From an uncultured Faecalibacterium sp. (GTDB lineage: Bacteria; Bacillota; Clostridia; Oscillospirales; Ruminococcaceae), in the NCBI GenBank assembly GCA_934540955.1, contig CAKTCY010000045.1, positions 1 through 18,900 of the forward strand: a stretch of 18,900 nucleotides of DNA, written 5' to 3'. Under the pieces are notes generated by a model. It was not told the DNA's origin. It ran no database searches and worked only from the letters and a program-made list of their open reading frames with translations. Positions 5,564 to 12,048 of this stretch are shown piece after piece; the first letter of the stretch is position 1, and each line of letters starts with the position of its first letter. The position numbers and the translations under genes were made by a program.

Positions 5564-6226
5564 TTACCCGTTCCGCTCCTGCACATACCGCAGGATATCC
5601 TCCGGCACCTCTGCCAGTGCATCGGCACCGGCGGCGGTCAGCTCGGCGCGGCCGCGGAAGCCCCACAGCGCGCCCATGGCGGGCAGCTGCGCGTTGTGCC
5701 CGGTGAGAATATCCACGTCGCTGTCGCCCACAAAAAGGGTGGCGGCAGGGTCTGCGTCCAGCTCGGTCATCAGGGCGTACAGCCCGGTGGGGTCGGGCTT
5801 GGTGGGTACGCCCGGGCGGCTGCCCCGCACGGCGTCAAAGCGGCCGGTACCAAAGTAGTGGGCAATGATGCCGCCGCACAGGGCATCGGCCTTGTTGGAG
5901 AACACCGCGCACTGGATGCCCTCGGCCTTCAGTGCGTCCAGCAGCGCCGGGATGCCGGGGTAGGGCGCGGTCTTGTCCTCCTTGTGGGCATCGTACCGGG
6001 CGGTAAACTGCGCCAGTGTCGCCGCCAGCTGCGCCGGGGTGCGGGCGTCCGCGGGGGAGAACCGCTCCACCAGCTTGGGGATGCCGTTGCCCACCATCAG
6101 CTTGAACTGCTCCACCGTAAAGGTGGGCCAGCCGTTTTGTGCGCACACCCAGTTCCCGGCATCGGCAAGGTCGTCGATGGTGTTCAGCAGGGTGCCGTCC
6201 AGGTCAAATAATACAGTCTTTATCAT
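5564..6226 (-). CDS. HAD-family phosphatase, phosphoglycolate-phosphatase-like
   Basis: A 220-residue HAD superfamily hydrolase of subfamily IA. Motif I is FDLDGTLLNT, with the nucleophile and general acid Asp at residues 8 and 10. A cap domain follows. Motif II is the VFSNKAD region, and motifs III/IV are KPDP followed by LFVGDSDVD. It likely dephosphorylates a small phosphorylated metabolite; phosphoglycolate phosphatase (Gph) or pyrophosphatase PpaX types are the closest guesses, and substrate cannot be read from sequence. I chose ATG 6226 because GGAG lies about 9 bases before it and the DxDGT motif sits at the normal distance; an extension to 6256 is possible but unsupported. It lies downstream of the PH-domain operon, after that operon's terminator. 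Confidence 0.88.
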   Translation of the reverse strand: MIKTVLFDLDGTLLNTIDDLADAGNWVCAQNGWPTFTVEQFKLMVGNGIPKLVERFSPADARTPAQLAATLAQFTARYDAHKEDKTAPYPGIPALLDALKAEGIQCAVFSNKADALCGGIIAHYFGTGRFDAVRGSRPGVPTKPDPTGLYALMTELDADPAATLFVGDSDVDILTGHNAQLPAMGALWGFRGRAELTAAGADALAEVPEDILRYVQERNG

Positions 6227-6254
6227 AAAAATAGTCTCCGTTGGTCTGTGTTGC

Positions 6255-6292
6255 AAAAAAATGCCCCGCCGACCGTAGGTTCAGCGGGGCAT
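6255..6292 (-). terminator. Terminator of the trkA-PH domain operon
   Basis: On the minus strand ATGCCCCGC (from 6292) pairs with GCGGGGCAT (to 6261) and is followed by a run of T (6255-6260). It sits just beyond the stop of the 451-residue PH-domain gene and before the phosphatase, so phosphatase expression is probably read-through or from an unseen promoter. Confidence 0.8.
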
Positions 6293-6305
6293 CGCAAGTA
6301 TACTT

Positions 6306-7661
6306 CTATATTTCCAGAAAATCAAGAGCCGCAAGCGGCACACTGCGCACGGTGACCTTTTCCTTGCCGGGAAATACAAGGGTCAGGTTGGCGCGCTGCA
6401 CCGTCACCGCCCAAGGGGATTGCACCGCGGTAAAGCCGATGTCCGGGTGGAACACGCACAGCTGGTGCAGATGGAACCGGTGCTGCCGGCAGAGCAGCAG
6501 TTGTCCCTGCTGCTGCCATACGCCCTCCCGGTGCCAGCCCACGGCGGCAGCGCCCAGCAGGGCGGCAAACACCCCGGTGGGGATGAGCAGCGGCAGGGTA
6601 AGGGCGGGCAGGGTGGTGCGGGAGACCGCCGTCAGCAGCAGGCAGAGCGCCAGCGGGATGCCCGCCGGTAAAAAGAACACCATGCTGCGGTCGGTGGTGT
6701 CGGCGCGGGTGTCCGGGGGCAGCTGCGCCATCTCGGGCAGCAGCTCCCGCAGCAGCGGGGTGCCCTCCCGCCAGACGAACAGGGGCAGCTCCGGGCGGCA
6801 CGCCCCTGCCGAGACGAATACCGGGCAGTAATGCAGCGCCCATGTGGCGGGGGAGCGGCGCAGGTCGGCGTAGTTCAGCTGGCTGAGCCGCAGCCGCAGC
6901 TCGTACCGGCGGATAAATCCGCCCCGGCTGCCCAGCTGGGTATCGGTGCGCCAGACGGTATAATGCACCGCCTGCAAGGCGCTGCGCACCAGACTGATGC
7001 AGAACAGCGTGCCCGCCAGCACCAGCAGCCATGCCGTGCCCAGCGGCAGCCAGCGGGCGGCAAGCGCCGCCAGCTGTCCCAGCTGCGCAAGGGCGGCGGT
7101 CTGGGCATTCGGGGCGTAGCTCTGGGTCTGGTGGATCGCCAGCCACCATAAAATCAAAGTGGACAGGCCGTTGGCGCCCAGCACCGTAAAGGCCAGCTTT
7201 TCGCCGCCCTTGGGCGCGTGCCACAGCGGGTCTGTCACCGGCAGCAGCACATCGGCAAGCGTTTCAGCCTGCTGCCGGGTAAGATACAGCGTAATGGTCT
7301 TTGTCTGCCCCACGGGGTACAGCACCACCCGGCAGGCTCCGGCCAGCCGGTAGACCAGCGGCTGCTCCAGCACCAGAGCCGCCAGTCCCTCGGCGCGCAG
7401 GGCGCGGTCCAGCCGCACCCCCAGCCGCCAGCTGACGTGCACCGTGCCCTCGGCATCCACCTGCCAGCGGCCGCCGTAGTACACCGCCCAGCACACGGCG
7501 CTGATAAAAATAAGCAGCACAAGATCCTGCCGCAGCGCCGCACGCAAAGCGTCCCAGTTGCGGGCAAAAAGCACCTGTACCAGCGGCAGAAGGTACACCA
7601 GCAGGGTCTTGCGCAGCAGCTGCAGCGCCGCCAGCGGGTGGAAGTGCTTTTCCCGGTTCAT
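6306..7661 (-). CDS. YdbT-like bacterial PH-domain (bPH2/DUF304) membrane protein
   Basis: This 451-residue membrane protein resembles the YdbT type: paired hydrophobic segments alternating with bPH2 (DUF304) domains. Hydrophobic segments appear around residues 20-60 (LVYLLPLVQVLF, LVLLIFISAVCWAVYY), 150-175, 190-225 (AWLLVLAGTLFCISLV) and 340-390 (GIPLALCLLLTAVS, LPLLIPTGVFAALLGAAAVGW). Soluble beta-rich PH modules lie between and at the C-terminus. ATG at 7661 overlaps the upstream gene stop as ATGA, so the two are translationally coupled and match the ydbS-ydbT pairing. An open frame continues upstream to 8114, but that part overlays the neighbouring gene and is a shadow. Function unknown; membrane-associated. 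Confidence 0.78.
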   Translation of the reverse strand: MNREKHFHPLAALQLLRKTLLVYLLPLVQVLFARNWDALRAALRQDLVLLIFISAVCWAVYYGGRWQVDAEGTVHVSWRLGVRLDRALRAEGLAALVLEQPLVYRLAGACRVVLYPVGQTKTITLYLTRQQAETLADVLLPVTDPLWHAPKGGEKLAFTVLGANGLSTLILWWLAIHQTQSYAPNAQTAALAQLGQLAALAARWLPLGTAWLLVLAGTLFCISLVRSALQAVHYTVWRTDTQLGSRGGFIRRYELRLRLSQLNYADLRRSPATWALHYCPVFVSAGACRPELPLFVWREGTPLLRELLPEMAQLPPDTRADTTDRSMVFFLPAGIPLALCLLLTAVSRTTLPALTLPLLIPTGVFAALLGAAAVGWHREGVWQQQGQLLLCRQHRFHLHQLCVFHPDIGFTAVQSPWAVTVQRANLTLVFPGKEKVTVRSVPLAALDFLEI

Positions 7662-8089
7662 ACGTTGCCCTCCATCAGCACCGCCGCCAGCGCGGTAGCC
7701 TGTGCGGCAGGGATGCCGGGCAGCACCAATTGCAGCCCCGGGCTGCGCACAAGGAGCACAGTGCACCCTGCCGCCCACAGCAGCGGGGTGCGCAGCAGCT
7801 GCACCCCGGTGACCGCCCGGCGCGGGATGCGGCGCAGCACAGGAACAGCCACCCCGGACTGCACCGTGACGCTGTCGGCCGTCAGGGCGGCTACAAAGCT
7901 GCAGCAGCGCACCCGGACAAGCGCCACCAGCGCCGCCCATACGACGCAAAAGACCGCGCCCGCCCACACGCTCTGCCAGAAGGCAAAGGGCGCGCAGACC
8001 AGCCCGGGCACGGCTGCCCAGACGCAGACCACCCGGCGGGCGCGGGGCGGCAGCACCAGCGCGGTGCGCAGCAGCTCCTGCTCGCTCAT
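7658..8089 (-). CDS. YdbS-like bacterial PH-domain (bPH2/DUF304) membrane protein
   Basis: This protein of 143 residues has two adjacent hydrophobic segments (VVCVWAAVPGLVCAPFAFW, GAVFCVVWAALVALVRV) followed by a bPH2 domain containing DSVTVQSGVAVPVLRRIPRR, VTGVQLLRTPL and the C-terminal LPGIPAAQATALAAVLME. This layout is that of YdbS. I chose ATG 8089 because it overlaps the preceding trkA stop as ATGA, the same coupling seen at its own 3' end; a GTG at 8110 lies inside the trkA gene. No good Shine-Dalgarno is seen, consistent with coupled re-initiation. Bacterial PH proteins of this type are membrane proteins of unknown role, linked in Bacillus to resistance to a bacteriocin. Confidence 0.75.
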   Translation of the reverse strand: MSEQELLRTALVLPPRARRVVCVWAAVPGLVCAPFAFWQSVWAGAVFCVVWAALVALVRVRCCSFVAALTADSVTVQSGVAVPVLRRIPRRAVTGVQLLRTPLLWAAGCTVLLVRSPGLQLVLPGIPAAQATALAAVLMEGNV

Positions 8090-8754
8090 TTGTGGGAGGA
8101 AAGACCCCACGCATCCATCAGCAGATGCAGGGTGTCGTCCTGTGTCAGGCAGAGCAGCCTATCCCACGGCAGCAGCACCGTGCTGCCGTGGGGGATGATG
8201 AACTCGGTATCCCGGGTGATGCTGACCAGAATGGCGTCGCCGGGGATGGGGATCTCCTTGATCTCCTTGCCCGCGAACTGGAAGTCCTCCGGCAGCAGGA
8301 TCTCGTTCAGGCTGGCAGTGCCGCCGCCCAGGGACAGCAGCTGCCGGATGGTGTCAGTCTCGATCTCCCGCTCCAGAATGTGGCTCAGGTTGTCGGTGCC
8401 GCACACCACGGTGTCCACGCCCAGCGTGTGCAGGATGTCCCGGTTCTTGGGGTTGGAGGCGCGCGCCACGGTGCGGTTCACGCCGAACTCCCGCTTGGCG
8501 ATCTGGCACGCCACCAGATTGGTCTCGTCGGTGTTGGTCACCGCCACAAAGGCGTCGCAGCTGGCCACATCGGCGGTGCGCAGGGTGTCAAAGCTCAGGG
8601 AATCGCCGCAGATGACCGGGATATCCAGCGTGTCCGCAAGGGTGCGGCACAGCGACTCCTGCGGCTCGATGATGGTCACCTTATGGCGGTGGGACAGCAG
8701 GCTCTGGGCAAGATACATCCCCACCCGGCCGCCGCCGGCAATACAAACTTTCAT
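8086..8754 (-). CDS. TrkA-family potassium-uptake regulatory protein (RCK_N plus RCK_C)
   Basis: This 222-residue cytoplasmic protein has the TrkA-N Rossmann fold, with the dinucleotide motif GGGRVG at residues 7-12 and acidic residue at strand-2 end (IIEP). The nucleotide domain runs to about 130. A TrkA-C domain follows (EILLPEDFQFAGKEIKEIPIP… to about 210). Such proteins bind NAD(H) or ATP and gate Ktr/Trk potassium channels. GAGGTAAC precedes the ATG. A second TrkA-N gene lies 44 bp upstream. No trkH/ktrB channel gene is seen in the window, so the partner is elsewhere or the proteins have another role. Confidence 0.9.
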   Translation of the reverse strand: MKVCIAGGGRVGMYLAQSLLSHRHKVTIIEPQESLCRTLADTLDIPVICGDSLSFDTLRTADVASCDAFVAVTNTDETNLVACQIAKREFGVNRTVARASNPKNRDILHTLGVDTVVCGTDNLSHILEREIETDTIRQLLSLGGGTASLNEILLPEDFQFAGKEIKEIPIPGDAILVSITRDTEFIIPHGSTVLLPWDRLLCLTQDDTLHLLMDAWGLSSHK

Positions 8755-8798
8755 ATCGTTACCTCATTCTACGGCTTGTAAAGCGAAAACAGGCTGTT

Positions 8799-9212
8799 TT
8801 ACTTGGAAAGTGCCCGGAACACCGCCTGCTCGGTGAGCACGGTGGGGCAGATGGTCTCCAGCTCGTAGGCCTTGTGGTACAAAATTTGCAGATGCGGGTC
8901 GGACACCCGGCAGATGACCTTATCCCGGCGGAAGATGTTCTTCGCCAGCTGTGCTGCCATCAGGTTCACCGAGTCCTCCTCGGTCACTGCCGCCACGGCG
9001 TCGCAGTTCTCTACGCCGCCCCGGCGCAGGGTGTCCGGGTCGGTAGGGTCGCCCACAAGGGCAGTGCCGTGAAAGGTATAATCGTCAAAGGCATCCAGAC
9101 GCTTGAGCTGCTCGGGGTCCTTTTCCACCACCGAGATATCATGGCCGATGCGCTCCAGATCGCGGATCAGCGCCGCACCTACCTGATCGCAGCCGATCAC
9201 CAGAATGTTCAT
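8799..9212 (-). CDS. Short TrkA-N domain protein
   Basis: This 137-residue protein holds only the RCK_N Rossmann domain: MNILVIGCDQVGAALIRDLE at the start (GxxxxG-type motif CDQVGA), then VVEKDPEQL and the conserved VTEEDSVNLMAAQLAKNIF region. The C-terminal RCK_C domain is absent, so it is shorter than full TrkA. GAGGTGAG precedes the ATG. It opens the four-gene minus-strand operon trkA-trkA-ydbS-ydbT. Likely forms hetero-octameric rings with the next gene product or regulates a channel elsewhere. Confidence 0.87.
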   Translation of the reverse strand: MNILVIGCDQVGAALIRDLERIGHDISVVEKDPEQLKRLDAFDDYTFHGTALVGDPTDPDTLRRGGVENCDAVAAVTEEDSVNLMAAQLAKNIFRRDKVICRVSDPHLQILYHKAYELETICPTVLTEQAVFRALSK

Positions 9213-9237
9213 GAAGGCTCACCTCGTTGTTCTCAGT

Positions 9238-9262
9238 GCTTTCTGCGCCGGGCGCAGAAAGC
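9238..9262 (-). promoter_or_regulatory. Leader hairpin upstream of the trkA operon
   Basis: GCTTTCTGCGC (9238-9248) and GCGCAGAAAGC (9252-9262) are perfect 11-bp inverted repeats with a CGG loop. They lie in the predicted 5' leader between promoter and Shine-Dalgarno. No T-run follows, so it is a stabilising hairpin or operator rather than a terminator. Confidence 0.55.
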
Positions 9263-9283
9263 GGACAAACTTCTTATTTTTAT

Positions 9284-9312
9284 AGTATAGCACATTTCCC
9301 GGGGCAGATAAA
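9284..9312 (-). promoter_or_regulatory. Promoter of the trkA operon
   Basis: On the minus strand a TGC-extended -10 TATACT (9289 down to 9284) has a weak -35 (TTTATC, 9312-9307) at 17 bp. The start would be near 9277. Confidence 0.5.
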
Positions 9313-9365
9313 TACAGCGCCCGGGGGAAATGCGGAAATAAATTGCACTGGCTGCTGCCTGCCCG

Positions 9366-9517
9366 CGCCCTCTCAGGCGCTCCCGCGCCAGCTCCCCCAA
9401 AGGGGGAGCCAAGCCATTACGTTCGTTGCTAAAGTATTAGGTATAATGAGGAAGTTTCCGGCGGTGCTCTTGGCTCTCCCTTTGGGAGAGCTGTCACCGC
9501 AGGTGACTGAGAGGGCG
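9366..9517. mobile_element. Complete MITE-like hairpin element with perfect 11-bp ends
   Basis: The ends CGCCCTCTCAG (9366-9376) and CTGAGAGGGCG (9507-9517) are exact inverted repeats. Inside each end is a small hairpin (GGCGC-TCCC-GCGCC; GTCACC-GCA-GGTGAC) and a large one (GCTCCCCC-AAA-GGGGGAGC; GCTCTCCC-TTT-GGGAGAGC). The ~55-bp centre is AT-richer and holds no gene. It lies between divergent trkA and uppP. The same ends occur at 180-313 and 3838-4029. Non-autonomous, with no transposase. Confidence 0.75.
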
Positions 9518-9598
9518 AACCATTGGCGCTCGCTTGCAGAAAAACTGCTCTCACCCCGGTAAATTTTCTATAATCTGTATGCACAGCGGCTCATAGTA

Positions 9599-9607
9599 TG
9601 GTATACT
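9599..9607 (+). promoter_or_regulatory. Probable promoter of uppP (extended -10)
   Basis: TGG-TATACT (9599-9607) is a good extended -10. The -35 region (about 9578-9584) is poor. An alternative TATAAT lies at 9569-9574, also without a clear -35. Confidence 0.4.
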
Positions 9608-9660
9608 GGAGCTGCTTTTGAAAAAACTACGCATCCAACCGGGTGCTGCAGGAGGGATTT

Positions 9661-10494
9661 ATTACGTTTTTCGAGATCATCAAAGCGATCCTGATGGGTA
9701 TCGTGGAGGGCATTACCGAGTGGCTGCCCATCTCCTCCACCGGTCACATGATCCTTGTGGAGCAGGTCGTCAAGTTCAATGCCAGTGAAGAATTCATGTC
9801 CATGTTCCGGGTGGTCATCCAGCTGGGTGCCATTCTGGCTGTGGTGGTGCTGTTCTGGAATAAGCTGTGGCCCTTTGGGCTGCGGCAGGGCAAGGTCATC
9901 TCCAAGCCCAGCGTGTGGAGCTTGTGGTTCAAGGTGGTAGCCGCCACCCTGCCGGTGCTGGTCATCAGCCCGCTGGACGACTGGATGGAGGCGCACTTCT
10001 ATAACTACATCACCGTAGCCGCCATGCTGATCTTGTACGGCGTGCTCTTCCTTGTGGTGGAGAACCGCCGCACCACGCCCCGGGTCACAAAGCTGGAACA
10101 GATCAGCTACCGGGACGCGCTGCTCATCGGTGTGTGGCAGTGCCTTGCCATCATCCCCGGCACCTCCCGCTCCGGCGCTACCATCGTGGGCGGTCTGCTG
10201 CTGGGGCTCTCCCGCGCCTGCGTGGCGGAGTTCACCTTCTATCTGGCTATCCCGGTCATGGCGGGTGCATCCCTGCTCAAGGTGGTCAAGTTCGTCATCT
10301 CCGGCGTATCCATCACCGGTACTGAGATCGCCGTGCTGCTGGTGGGCTGCGTTGTGGCCTTTGCCGTCAGCCTTGCGGCCATCCGCTTCCTGATGGACTA
10401 CGTCAAGCGCCACGACTTCAAGTTCTTCGGCATCTACCGCATCGTGCTGGGTGCCATCGTGCTGGCTGTGGCAGCCATCACCGCGCTGGCATAA
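9661..10494 (+). CDS. uppP: Undecaprenyl-diphosphatase UppP/BacA
   Basis: This integral membrane enzyme removes a phosphate from undecaprenyl diphosphate to recycle the lipid carrier for peptidoglycan synthesis, and gives bacitracin resistance. Signatures are EGITEWLPISSTGH near the N-terminus (the glutamate- and serine-containing catalytic motif) and PGTSRSGATI (about residues 160-170). Several hydrophobic segments follow. The ATT at 9661 opens the frame I T F F E I I K A I; GGAGGG at 9651-9656 sits 4-5 bases before it. An in-frame GTG at 9643 has no Shine-Dalgarno and would place that site inside its own codons. ATG 9694 would lose the first helix. About 277 residues, normal for the family. 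I am sure of the enzyme, less so of the start. Confidence 0.9.
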   Translation: MTFFEIIKAILMGIVEGITEWLPISSTGHMILVEQVVKFNASEEFMSMFRVVIQLGAILAVVVLFWNKLWPFGLRQGKVISKPSVWSLWFKVVAATLPVLVISPLDDWMEAHFYNYITVAAMLILYGVLFLVVENRRTTPRVTKLEQISYRDALLIGVWQCLAIIPGTSRSGATIVGGLLLGLSRACVAEFTFYLAIPVMAGASLLKVVKFVISGVSITGTEIAVLLVGCVVAFAVSLAAIRFLMDYVKRHDFKFFGIYRIVLGAIVLAVAAITALA

Positions 10495-10512
10495 GAGAAT
10501 CCTTAAATAACA

Positions 10513-10545
10513 AGGGGCTGTTGCGTAAGCAACAGCCCCTGTTTT
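10513..10545. terminator. Terminator between uppP and the CLC gene
   Basis: AGGGGCTGTTGC (10513-10524) and GCAACAGCCCCT (10529-10540) form a perfect 12-bp stem with a GTAA loop, followed by GTTTTG. It closes the convergent uppP gene and may also serve the minus-strand CLC gene, whose stop is at 10560. Confidence 0.8.
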
Positions 10546-10559
10546 GTAGGATTAAAAGC

Positions 10560-11837
10560 TCACTCTTCCTCTTTTTTCACCTTTACCCGCCACTTATGGG
10601 ACATATACTCCGAGCGCAGCTTGTTGGTGACAAAGGTCTGGCTGCTGTACAGACCGTGGTGGCCGGAGAGCATATAGCAGATGCCGCAGCCCAGCGCGAT
10701 GAGCTCCAGCCCCGCGCCGCTGAACAGTTCAAAGCCCAGCAGGATGGAGGGGATCAAGGCATTGGTAGCACCGCAGAAGATGGACACCAGCCCCACCGCC
10801 GCCGCAAATTCGGCGGGCAGACCCAGCAGCGGGCCGACCACGCAGCCGAAGGTAGCGCCCACAAAAAAGCTGGGCACCACCTCGCCGCCCTTGAACCCGC
10901 AGGCAAGGGTCAGCGCGGTGAGAAAGATCTTGCACAGAAAATCCCACGGCAGCGCTTGTCCCTGCTCCACGGCAGCAACAATGACGCTCATGCCCGCGCC
11001 GTTGTACCGCCCCACGCCGAACAGATACGAAAAGCCGATGACCAGCACGCCGCCCGCAAAGACCCGCACCCACGGGTTCGGGAGGAACTTTGGCACAAAG
11101 TGCTCCATGAAGTGGAGGGTGTAGCAGAACAGGCGGGAAACGGCAGCGCAGGCCACGCCCAGCAGGATGACCAGCAGGGCGGTGCGGACATTCAGCTCCG
11201 GCGCAGTGAGGGCAAAGTGAGTGGGCGCGATGCCAAAGGCCAGCGAGCAGCCGTAGGCGATGAGGGCAGAGGTAAAGGCCGGGACAAAGGCAGAGGTGAA
11301 GGTCAAGCCCACATCCTCCACCATCATGGCAAAGCAGGCCGCCGCCAGCGGGGTGCCGAACAGGGCAGAGAAGAACGCAGCCATGCCGCTGATGGTGGCG
11401 GTGCGGCGGTCGTGGTCCTTGAGCCGCAGCAGGGTGCCGAGGTTCCAGCCGATGCTGCCGCCCATCTGCAAAGCAGCGCCCTCGCGGCCGGCAGAGCCGC
11501 CGCACAGGTGGGTGAGCACCGTGCCCAGAAAGATAGCGGGCACCAGCAGGATGCTGACCGGCTCGCCGCTCTGCACAGCGCGGAGAACGTTGTTGGTGCC
11601 CACGCCCTCGCACTTGGTCACCTTATAAAGGGCGTTGATGAGCAGGCCTGCCGCGGGCAGCAAAAACAGCAGCCATGGCTGCGCGGCGCGCAGTTCAGTC
11701 GCGTGCTCGACAGCAAGGTGGAACAGGGTACCCAGAAGCCCGCAGAGCAGACCCATGGGAACCGCCAGAAAGAACCATTGCAGCGCCACCCGCAGGGCGG
11801 CTTTGGCTTCGTGCCGGAATGTATCAAAATCGTTCAT
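10560..11837 (-). CDS. CLC-family anion transporter, CLC-F-like
   Basis: This 425-residue membrane protein is a CLC chloride channel/transporter homologue. The helix N-terminal motif is GGSAGREG (residues 113-120), whose Glu119 matches the gating glutamate of E. coli ClcA (E148). Near the anion site, GTNNVL (80-85) replaces the usual GSGIP, a feature of the fluoride/proton antiporter (CLC-F) clade. The helix after PLAAACF lacks the exact internal glutamate (M/V there, with Glu174 one step on). A GFKGGEVVPSFFVGATFG segment follows. I chose ATG 11837 because AGGAGT sits just before it and the frame upstream is promoter DNA. Its promoter diverges from that of the DUF362 gene. Confidence 0.85.
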   Translation of the reverse strand: MNDFDTFRHEAKAALRVALQWFFLAVPMGLLCGLLGTLFHLAVEHATELRAAQPWLLFLLPAAGLLINALYKVTKCEGVGTNNVLRAVQSGEPVSILLVPAIFLGTVLTHLCGGSAGREGAALQMGGSIGWNLGTLLRLKDHDRRTATISGMAAFFSALFGTPLAAACFAMMVEDVGLTFTSAFVPAFTSALIAYGCSLAFGIAPTHFALTAPELNVRTALLVILLGVACAAVSRLFCYTLHFMEHFVPKFLPNPWVRVFAGGVLVIGFSYLFGVGRYNGAGMSVIVAAVEQGQALPWDFLCKIFLTALTLACGFKGGEVVPSFFVGATFGCVVGPLLGLPAEFAAAVGLVSIFCGATNALIPSILLGFELFSGAGLELIALGCGICYMLSGHHGLYSSQTFVTNKLRSEYMSHKWRVKVKKEEE

Positions 11838-11864
11838 AGAAAGTACTCCTGTACATTGACATCC

Positions 11865-11882
11865 GTTCCGTTTTTTCGGAAC
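11865..11882 (-). promoter_or_regulatory. Leader hairpin of the CLC gene
   Basis: GTTCCG (11865-11870) and CGGAAC (11877-11882) flank a 6-base T/A loop, at the predicted 5' end of the CLC mRNA. No fluoride riboswitch is recognisable in this leader. Confidence 0.45.
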
Positions 11883-11888
11883 CGATAT

Positions 11889-11917
11889 AAAATAACACCG
11901 CAGGGCAGGGCTGTCAA
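11889..11917 (-). promoter_or_regulatory. Promoter of the CLC gene
   Basis: On the minus strand TTGACA (11917-11912) and TATTTT (11894-11889) are spaced by 17 bp. It diverges from the DUF362 promoter, with 43 bp between the two -35 boxes, so a shared operator is possible. Confidence 0.7.
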
Positions 11918-11960
11918 CCCCAAAATGGGCAGAGAAAAAACGGCGCTGTTCCATTTTCTG

Positions 11961-11990
11961 TTTACACCGCTCGCCCGGGTGTGCTATACT
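11961..11990 (+). promoter_or_regulatory. Promoter of the DUF362 gene
   Basis: TTTACA (11961-11966) and TATACT (11985-11990) are spaced by 18 bp, and TGC before the -10 gives an extended -10. Confidence 0.65.
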
Positions 11991-12048
11991 GAACAAAAGA
12001 GAGACTGTGCGGCAGACGCCGCCGGAAGGATATGGGAGGAAAAACACC

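Noticed and set aside
7662..8114. N-terminal extension of the YdbT-like protein to 602 codons
   Set aside because: The extension overlays the YdbS-like gene in another frame, is Arg/Gly/Pro-rich and has no membrane or domain features. The ATGA overlap gives a much better start at 7661.
11838..11960. Fluoride riboswitch in the CLC leader
   Set aside because: The leader is only about 45 bases from predicted start to ATG and lacks the conserved pseudoknot sequence; only a short hairpin is present.
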